DNA from: Actinomadura darangshiensis
Lineage (GTDB): Bacteria > Actinomycetota > Actinomycetes > Streptosporangiales > Streptosporangiaceae
Assembly (NCBI RefSeq): GCF_004349235.1
Contig: NZ_SMKY01000024.1
Location: forward strand, 1 to 57,630
Direction: 5' to 3'
Length of the DNA: 57,630 nt
This document shows, piece after piece, positions 51,999 to 57,630 of this stretch. The position numbers were made by a program, and so were the translations under genes. The notes beneath the pieces were generated by a model. The model was not told where the DNA came from. It did not search any database and saw only the letters and a program-made list of their open reading frames with translations. Position 1 is the stretch's first letter, and each line of letters begins with the position of its first letter.

Positions 51999-52906
51999 CC
52001 GGCGTCCCCCGCCCTACCGGGTCCGGGCCCGGACGTTGGCGGCGATGCCATGGCCAGGTCGCTCAGTCGGCGGCGGGGGGCGTCCTGTCCTGCTGGTAGC
52101 CATACGGGTCCGGCGGGGCCGCCGGTGGTGGTGTCGGCGGGAGTATGGACGGCCGTGGCGATTGGAACCGGTGGTGTTCCCAGCAAGGCACGGAGATGGG
52201 CTTCTCGGCGGGCGTTGGGCAGCCAGAACAGAACTGGAGTGGTGATGCCGGTGGCCTCGGTGAGGGCCTCGTAGCCGCTGAGTTTGGCGGCGACTTTGGC
52301 GAGGGTGACGCTGCCCGTGTCGTGTTCGAGGAAGAAGTCGGCTGTTGCTGGCCCCTGGGCTGTGGTTTCGGTCCATCGGCCGTAGGCGTCGGGGCGGGCG
52401 AGGTCTCCCCATAGCTGGGTGCAGCGGCGCTCGGGCCACCACTTGTCGAGGTGGGCGCCGGGTGTGTGGCGGGCCTGAGTGTGGAGCTGGGTGAAGAACT
52501 CGTTGACGCCGACCTGGTGGGCCAGGTGCCGGGAATGGCTGATCTGAAGGGTGGTGGTGCGGCGGTAGCCGAGCCCGGACAGGGTGATGTCGCGGTGGGC
52601 GGCCAGGCTGTGGGCGCCGAGAGGGCCGAGGACCCAGTGGTAGGGCGCTGCTCCGACGGGGACCCAGGGTTGGAAGCGTTCGAGGGCTTTGAGACGGAAC
52701 AGTTGCAGGAGCCGGTCTCGGGCCTTACCGGGTGTGGTGAAGAAGATGGCGGCGAGTTGGTGCGTGGTGAGGACACGGTGTTCCCAGACCAACTCCAGAA
52801 TTGCCCGGTCGCGGTCGGTGAGGCGCGATCGGAGTTCGAGGAAGAGTTCGGGTGTCGCTCGTCTTGGCGTGCTGGCCGTCCGGCGGTGGCGGATCGTCTT
52901 CTTCAA
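51989..52906 (-). CDS. replication-relaxation family protein
   Basis: 305 residues. The N-terminal winged helix (LTDRDRAILELVWEHRVLTT, HQLAAIFFTTPGKARDRLLQ) and RFQPWVPVGAAPYHWVLGPL are typical of the Replic_Relax family, encoded in actinomycete conjugative elements and thought to act with replication or transfer initiation. The Pro/Gly-rich tail is likely disordered. It overlaps both neighbours by a few bases. Confidence 0.85.
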   Translation of the reverse strand: MKKTIRHRRTASTPRRATPELFLELRSRLTDRDRAILELVWEHRVLTTHQLAAIFFTTPGKARDRLLQLFRLKALERFQPWVPVGAAPYHWVLGPLGAHSLAAHRDITLSGLGYRRTTTLQISHSRHLAHQVGVNEFFTQLHTQARHTPGAHLDKWWPERRCTQLWGDLARPDAYGRWTETTAQGPATADFFLEHDTGSVTLAKVAAKLSGYEALTEATGITTPVLFWLPNARREAHLRALLGTPPVPIATAVHTPADTTTGGPAGPVWLPAGQDAPRRRLSDLAMASPPTSGPGPGRAGDAGCP

Positions 52907-55362
52907 TGTGACCGGTTCTCCTCGGTGGCTGGGCCCTCGGCGCGCGGGTCGGACTGCGCCCCGGGTTTTCCGGTGGCGGGCTTGGTCGTTGTCACGCGTG
53001 GTGTGAAGCGCTGGCGGGAGGCCGCGCGGATGTGGTCGGCGCGGCCAGGGATCGGGTCGCGGAGTGGGCGGGTGCGGAAGGTGAATGCCTGGGTTGGCTG
53101 GCCGGCGGTGACGAGTCGTCCGGTGGCTTGGTAGGCGCCGAGGTGGGCGAGGTCATGTGCGGACAGCACGGGGCCGGCGTGCCGGGCGAGGTCGCTTGCG
53201 TCCTCGGGCGAGGCGGCGAAGTAGATCTTGTTGCGGGCGTCGGCGGAGACGGCGTCGCGCAAGTCCTTGGGCAGTTGGGACAGGTGCTGGTGGGCAAGGA
53301 CGAGCGACAGGCGGTAGCCGCGGGCCTCGGCCAAGATGTCGGAGACTGATCCGGGCAGGTTGAGGAAGTTGTGGCACTCGTCGATGTAGGCGGCCGAGTC
53401 CGGGCGTTCGTGCTCGGGCACTGCGGCGCGGCGGGTGATGCCTTGCCAGGTGTGCGCGAGCAGGAGTGATCCCATGAGGCGGGCGGCGTCTTCGCCGAGT
53501 ACGCCTTTGGGGAGGCGGGCCAGGACGAGGCCGCCGTGGTCGAGGTGCCGGGCCAGGTCGACGGTGGAGCCGGTCGCCGAGAGGGCTTGGTGGACGAACG
53601 GGCGGAGCAGGACGGCGCGGAGCTTGTTCATCACGGGGCCGATCGCGGCCGCTCGTCCCGCCGGTGACAGTTCGTCGTAGCCAGCCCAGAAGCCGCGTAG
53701 TAGGTCGTCGGAGAGCCGTCCGACCACGCGGGCACGGAAGGCGGAGTCGGTGAGGAGTTGCGGCACTTGGGCGAGGGTGGCGCGGGCGCCTTGGGCGTGC
53801 ATGAGGCTAAGGCAGGCTGAGCGCAACAGGTCGTCCAGGCGCGGGCCCCAGGACGAGCGGAAGCAGCGGTGGAAGATCGACACGACCGAATCCACGGCGA
53901 ACGCCGGGTCGGGGCCGGACAGGATCCCGACCGAGGGCGGCGGTGCCGGGTCGGACGGGTCGAACAGCACCGTCCGGCCCGCCATACGGCTCGGGAGCCG
54001 GTCGAGGACGTCGGCGATCAGGTCGCCCTTGGGATCGATGACCAGGGCGCCGCGGCCGTCGTTGGCGTCGGCCAGGACGAGCGAGGCGAGCAGGGTGGAT
54101 TTGCCGACGCCGGTCTGGCCCAGAATGTGGACGTGCTGGCGCCCCGAGCTGACCGGTAGCGCGACGGGGCGCCGGTGACTCGCGTCGGCGTCGCCCAGCA
54201 GCCGCGCGGGGCCGTTGACGGCGTCCGGGCCGGTGGGGACGTCGGGTGACGGGGCGACCGGTCGGGCTCCGGCGCGCGTGATCGCGGGCGCGTCCGGATC
54301 GAGTGGCAGGTGTGCGAGGGCGGCCAGTTCGGCGGCGCCCAGCAGGTAGCCGCGTCGGAATCGACGCCAGGCCAGGGCGCTGGTCGGCTCTGGAAGTTTG
54401 CGGCGGCGCAGGTGCTGGTGGCCGGAGGCGTACAGCGCGGCGACCGATGCGAGGGCGTGGGCTCGTCCGCGCAACCATTTCTGGGTGTGTTCGGTATCGG
54501 GTGCCCCGACCGCGTAACGGATGTCGACCTCGAAGCGCGGTTGTGCCGCCTTGGCGAGGATCGCGCGAACCTGCTCGGCGCGTTCGGGATGCGCACTTGC
54601 CCGCGCGGCGGTGGCCCCGTGCCCAGATGTACGTGCGCGCATGCCGGGTGTGATCAGGTCGAAGAAGAAGCCCCGCGATGCGGCAGGGCTCCCGCCCTTG
54701 AGCCTGGAGGCGACACGATGGGCGCGGGCGAGGCGGCGGCCGGTGACAGGCCGAGCGAGGATCTGGACGGCGGCGTATTGCCCCTCGTCGAGTCCCGACA
54801 TCGCGCCGAGAAGGGAGCGGACCGGATCGGTCTGGTGATCGGTCTTCAGCGGATGAGAGTCGTCCCGGGACAGCACGAGACGCCCTCCGACCGTCGCCGC
54901 TCTCGTGGGGATGGGTAGCGCGGCGGGGCGGGCTGTTGTGGTGGTGGCGCCTGGCCAGGCGGCTCGGATGGTCTCTTCGACCATGCCGTTCGGCACCGTT
55001 TCGGGAACCCAGATCTGTATGCGGACTCCGGAGGCGTCGGCGACGTATTCGAAGGCCAAGTGCGGCTGTCCGAAGAGCCATCGTTTCCATGCCGGGGCGA
55101 GCAGGCCGATCTGGTGGGCCCACCACGCATGCGCGCTGGCCGGATCGACCTGCGGCGGTACCGACACCGTGATCAGGCGGTCGACTTGATGGAACCGCCG
55201 GTTCTGCCAGTGGCAGAGTGCCGCACGAGCCGCCTGGTACACCACGAAAGCCGCTCCTGCGGCTACGGCGGTGATGGGGCCGTAGTGCGTGACGAGCGCA
55301 GGGATGTGCTGGCTCTGGTCGAAGATGTGCGTCCAGCGCGGGACGTCCTGGAGCATGGTCAC
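52903..55362 (-). CDS. VirD4/TraD-like coupling ATPase
   Basis: 819 residues. An N-terminal membrane segment (YGPITAVAAGAAFVVYQAAR) and a substrate-binding region precede the motor domain: Walker A HILGQTGVGKSTLLASLVLA (about 416), ALVIDPKGDLIADVL, Walker B SAAYIDECHNFL and a helicase HerA/TraM-type C-terminus (EARGYRLSLVLAHQHLSQLP). It recruits DNA to the type IV secretion channel. It lies between the VirB4-like and Replic_Relax genes in the same operon. Confidence 0.88.
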   Translation of the reverse strand: MTMLQDVPRWTHIFDQSQHIPALVTHYGPITAVAAGAAFVVYQAARAALCHWQNRRFHQVDRLITVSVPPQVDPASAHAWWAHQIGLLAPAWKRWLFGQPHLAFEYVADASGVRIQIWVPETVPNGMVEETIRAAWPGATTTTARPAALPIPTRAATVGGRLVLSRDDSHPLKTDHQTDPVRSLLGAMSGLDEGQYAAVQILARPVTGRRLARAHRVASRLKGGSPAASRGFFFDLITPGMRARTSGHGATAARASAHPERAEQVRAILAKAAQPRFEVDIRYAVGAPDTEHTQKWLRGRAHALASVAALYASGHQHLRRRKLPEPTSALAWRRFRRGYLLGAAELAALAHLPLDPDAPAITRAGARPVAPSPDVPTGPDAVNGPARLLGDADASHRRPVALPVSSGRQHVHILGQTGVGKSTLLASLVLADANDGRGALVIDPKGDLIADVLDRLPSRMAGRTVLFDPSDPAPPPSVGILSGPDPAFAVDSVVSIFHRCFRSSWGPRLDDLLRSACLSLMHAQGARATLAQVPQLLTDSAFRARVVGRLSDDLLRGFWAGYDELSPAGRAAAIGPVMNKLRAVLLRPFVHQALSATGSTVDLARHLDHGGLVLARLPKGVLGEDAARLMGSLLLAHTWQGITRRAAVPEHERPDSAAYIDECHNFLNLPGSVSDILAEARGYRLSLVLAHQHLSQLPKDLRDAVSADARNKIYFAASPEDASDLARHAGPVLSAHDLAHLGAYQATGRLVTAGQPTQAFTFRTRPLRDPIPGRADHIRAASRQRFTPRVTTTKPATGKPGAQSDPRAEGPATEENRSH

Positions 55363-57161
55363 AGCGGGTCGCCCTCCTCTTCGTGGTCGATTAGCTCGGC
55401 GGGATCGGTGGTGATGACCTTGTGTTCGGCGGGTGAGGAGATGGCGGCGAAGGCTGCCCGGTCGCCGGCGTTTCCGCCGCAGAGCAGGCCTTCACCCCTT
55501 TCGGCCGATAGGAGGAAGGCGCGCTCGCCTTCGGACAGGGCGAATGCGTCGCCTACGGCGGTGATGGCTTGGGGTGCCTGGCGGAGCAGGATCTGGGTTG
55601 CGGAGTTGGCGACGACGGCGCGGCCGAGGTCGGAGGCGAGCAGGTCGGCGGCGTCCTGGGTGACGACGGTCAGTCCGGCCCAGTGTTTGCGGGCGGACTT
55701 GGCGAGCCGGTAGAGGAAGCGGGCGCCCTCGGCCTCCTTCATCAGCATCCATGCCTCGTCGACGATGACGAGGCGGGGGCGGCGGTCGGCGGGGTTGGCG
55801 ACCTTGCGCCAGATGGCGTCCAACGCGAGCAGCACCCCGACGGACTTGACCTCCTCGGGCAGGTCCCGCAGGGAGAACACCACCAGATGCCCGTCCGGGC
55901 GGGTCGTCGTTGCCTGCGCGAACAGCTCCTTGTAGGACCCGGCGACGTAGGGGTTGAGGCGTTCAGCGATCGCCTCGCCCTCGGGATGGGAACTGATGGC
56001 GAGCTGTTCGACCAGGTCGGCCAGGAGCGGAGCGGGACGTGTCCAGGTGGCGGGGTCGGAATTGATGCCCTTGGAGGCGTAGGCGGCCAGGACGGCGCGG
56101 TCGAGGACAGGCCGCGCGGACGCCTTGAGGGGCTCGCCGAGCATGGCGGCGACGAGTGTCTGGGTGAACAAGGCACGGCGGATCAAGGTGTCGTCGCCCT
56201 GGTCAGTGGGCAGGTCGAACGGGTTGAACGCCACACCTTTCGCGCCGAGGCCCAAGTGGGTGCCGCCGGCGGTTTCGGCCAGGGCCCGGTACTCGTCCTC
56301 GGGGTCGATCACCGATACCTCGACGCCGTGGTAGAGCAGGCGGAGCGCTTCGAGCTTGGTGAAGTAGCTCTTGCCCGCACCGGACCGGGCCAGGACGACG
56401 GAGTTGTGGTTGTCCTGGGCGAACCGGTCCCACACGACGACGCCGGAGCTGGCGACGTTCACCCCGTACAGCACCCCGTTGGAGCCGGTCGGGGCGTTCA
56501 GGTCCGGGGACGCGAACGGGAACGACGCGGCCAGGGCGGAGGTGTCGAAGGTGCGGCGCTGCCGAATCGCGTCCGTTCCGAGCGGGAGCGTCGAGACCCA
56601 GCCCTGCATGGCGCGGAACGTGGTCGGCTGTGCGTCCAGCAAGAGGGATGCGGCCAGGGCCCGAACCTGCTGAACCTCGGCGTCCAGATCCTCGGCGTCC
56701 CAGGCGTGCACGGTGAGGTAGAGACCGACACGGAAAAGGCGGCCGTCTCCGCGCGCCAGTGACGAGGCCAGGTCGGCGGCATCGTCAGCGGCGGCCTCGG
56801 CGCTGAAGTCCGCCAGCCGGCCCGCCTCGGCGTTGGCGCGGGCACTGGACTCCAGGCGCGCGAGCTGCCGCCGGAGCCGTTGTGCGGCGACCATCGGCGG
56901 GATCGGCTCCACGTGCAGGGAGACGTCGAGGCGGCCGGGGTAGGTGAGCAGCGGCTCCAGCCAGCCCGCGCCGACCTCGCGCGGATATCCGGTGATGGCG
57001 AACGACGCGCAACAGCCGTCCGGCAAGTCCAGGGATGATGCGTTCACGCGGAGCGCCGATGGTGCCAGGAGATCGCCCAGCCCGGTGCGCTGCTCTCGCT
57101 CGTCTCCTTCGGTGGATGCGGCTGGGGCAGCGGCAGCGCGGACGAGTGCGGCCAACTTCAT
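55359..57161 (-). CDS. VirB4/TraC-like T4SS ATPase
   Basis: About 600 residues from ATG 57161; earlier in-frame codons overlap the upstream gene and are Arg-rich nonsense. An N-terminal VirB4 domain (DLPDGCCASFAITGYPREVG) leads to the ATPase core: Walker A VVLARSGAGKSYFTKLEALR (about 255), VIDPEDEYRALAETAG, Walker B RLVIVDEAWMLMKEAEGARF, and TVVTQDAADLLASDLGRAVV. It energises assembly of the conjugation channel. The start overlaps the upstream stop (ATGA). Confidence 0.9.
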   Translation of the reverse strand: MKLAALVRAAAAPAASTEGDEREQRTGLGDLLAPSALRVNASSLDLPDGCCASFAITGYPREVGAGWLEPLLTYPGRLDVSLHVEPIPPMVAAQRLRRQLARLESSARANAEAGRLADFSAEAAADDAADLASSLARGDGRLFRVGLYLTVHAWDAEDLDAEVQQVRALAASLLLDAQPTTFRAMQGWVSTLPLGTDAIRQRRTFDTSALAASFPFASPDLNAPTGSNGVLYGVNVASSGVVVWDRFAQDNHNSVVLARSGAGKSYFTKLEALRLLYHGVEVSVIDPEDEYRALAETAGGTHLGLGAKGVAFNPFDLPTDQGDDTLIRRALFTQTLVAAMLGEPLKASARPVLDRAVLAAYASKGINSDPATWTRPAPLLADLVEQLAISSHPEGEAIAERLNPYVAGSYKELFAQATTTRPDGHLVVFSLRDLPEEVKSVGVLLALDAIWRKVANPADRRPRLVIVDEAWMLMKEAEGARFLYRLAKSARKHWAGLTVVTQDAADLLASDLGRAVVANSATQILLRQAPQAITAVGDAFALSEGERAFLLSAERGEGLLCGGNAGDRAAFAAISSPAEHKVITTDPAELIDHEEEGDPL

Positions 57162-57580
57162 CGGATCACCACCTGAGCGGCCGAGTGGCCGCTGGCCTGC
57201 ACGGTCGCGGTCAAGACGCGGGCGAAGTTCTCGCGATCGAGGCTGCTCAGCGCGGAGGCGGAGAACGCACCGCCGGTGGCCAGGGCGGCGGCGACCTGGA
57301 GGACGGCGGCCTCGCCCGCGGAACACACCAGGCGCCCACAGGCGAGCGCTGCGGCGGCCCGGTCCCATTTCACCCAGGCGAGCACGTCAGCACGGACATC
57401 TGGGGCGACGTCGCGCTCGATGAACTGTGAACGAAAGTCGGCGCGTGTCAGCCAGAACCGGTGAACGATCAGCAGCTCGACCGCCGCGAGTTCGCCGCAG
57501 GTGCCTTGTGCGTAGCGGCGGAGCCCGTCGGCCAGATGGTTGACGGCCGGTCGCTGCGAACGCAGATAGGTGTGCGTCAT
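57158..57580 (-). CDS. unknown small protein upstream of VirB4-like gene
   Basis: 140 residues, ATG 57580 with GGAG 7 bases upstream. Helical with a central hydrophobic Ala-rich part (RAAAALACGRLVCSAGEAAV). No family recognised. It overlaps neighbours on both sides, so it belongs to the conjugation operon. Confidence 0.55.
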   Translation of the reverse strand: MTHTYLRSQRPAVNHLADGLRRYAQGTCGELAAVELLIVHRFWLTRADFRSQFIERDVAPDVRADVLAWVKWDRAAAALACGRLVCSAGEAAVLQVAAALATGGAFSASALSSLDRENFARVLTATVQASGHSAAQVVIR

Positions 57581-57616
57581 GCCGAAGCTCCTTCGGTGAT
57601 GTGGGCGGTGATGGGC
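57577..57616 (-). CDS. 3' end of a further operon gene, cut by contig end
   Basis: The frame PITAHITEGASA ends at TGA 57577-57579, which overlaps the ATG of the next gene. Only 12 codons precede the adapter sequence, so nothing about function can be said. Confidence 0.5.
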
Positions 57617-57630
57617 CTGTCTCTTATACA
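57617..57630. other. Nextera/Tn5 mosaic-end adapter sequence
   Basis: CTGTCTCTTATACA is the first 14 bases of the Tn5 mosaic-end adapter used in transposase-based libraries. It sits exactly at the window edge, so it is almost certainly untrimmed adapter and marks a contig end. Confidence 0.9.

Noticed and set aside
52903..55362. Coupling ATPase as an FtsK/TraB-type single-protein Streptomyces transfer system
   Set aside because: It lies with a VirB4-like ATPase and a VirB1-like hydrolase, which fits a type IV secretion module; no FtsK gamma domain is visible.

Overview
This is a high-GC actinomycete window. The evidence is GTG/TTG starts with GGAGG-type ribosome binding sites, a Streptomyces-type GH10 xylanase, an XRE-DUF5753/DUF397 pair, an RsbW-like ATPase and a BTAD regulator. 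The genus cannot be fixed from sequence alone. The last 14 bases (57617-57630) match the Nextera/Tn5 mosaic end, so the right edge is almost certainly an untrimmed contig end and not genomic sequence.

Bases 1-11,000 look like chromosomal or mildly scrambled accessory DNA. They hold a truncated MDR oxidoreductase, a secreted xylanase with candidate operators, a TetR/VOC pair with tandem palindromes, two membrane proteins, a SUKH-like gene and a barstar-like gene that both show apparent frameshifts, an IS256-type transposase tail next to a decayed copy of the oxidoreductase 3' end, an NTF2-like protein, and a TetR/alpha-beta hydrolase pair.

Bases 11,000-16,050 hold a compact cassette bracketed by a 77-bp imperfect direct repeat (70/77 identical). 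On the minus strand, four tightly coupled genes encode a ubiquitin-like protein ending in Gly, an E2-like protein with a conserved Cys, a JAMM/JAB peptidase and a ThiF/E1-like enzyme. Divergent to them is an XRE regulator/ImmA-IrrE metallopeptidase pair, and two TGTTGCARCA boxes lie in the shared promoter. I read this as a regulated bacterial ubiquitin-like conjugation system, probably for defence.

Bases 16,400-23,100 hold a large protein of unknown function divergent from a type III restriction-modification operon (mod, res).

Bases 23,700-34,100 hold a continuous plus-strand cluster of Tad-like secretion/pilus genes: lipoprotein, unknown exported protein, SAF/CpaB, CpaE-like ATPase, TadA, TadB, TadC, a Flp-like pilin, two TadE-like proteins and a TadG-like protein. 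It ends in a membrane LysM protein fused to a SARP-type regulator. Then come a STAND NTPase fused to an APH-like kinase domain, an FkbM methyltransferase, a protein with a HEPN-like motif, and an anti-sigma-type ATPase.

Bases 41,400-50,700 are regulatory and metabolic cargo: a double winged-helix protein, a ParB-like small protein, a 26-bp tandem repeat, a pentapeptide-repeat membrane protein, and a minus-strand operon. That operon runs from a 19-residue peptide through three small proteins, then past a hairpin to a HemB homologue lacking both Schiff-base lysines, a HemC homologue that keeps its cofactor Cys, and a NUDIX gene with two in-frame stops. An XRE-DUF5753/DUF397 pair lies divergently.

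Bases 51,000-57,600 are a minus-strand conjugation module: a VirB4-like ATPase, a VirD4/TraD-like coupling ATPase, a replication-relaxation protein and a lytic transglycosylase/NlpC hydrolase. With the Tad-like cluster this suggests that roughly 23-57 kb belongs to an integrative conjugative element. No integrase, tRNA or att site is visible in the window.
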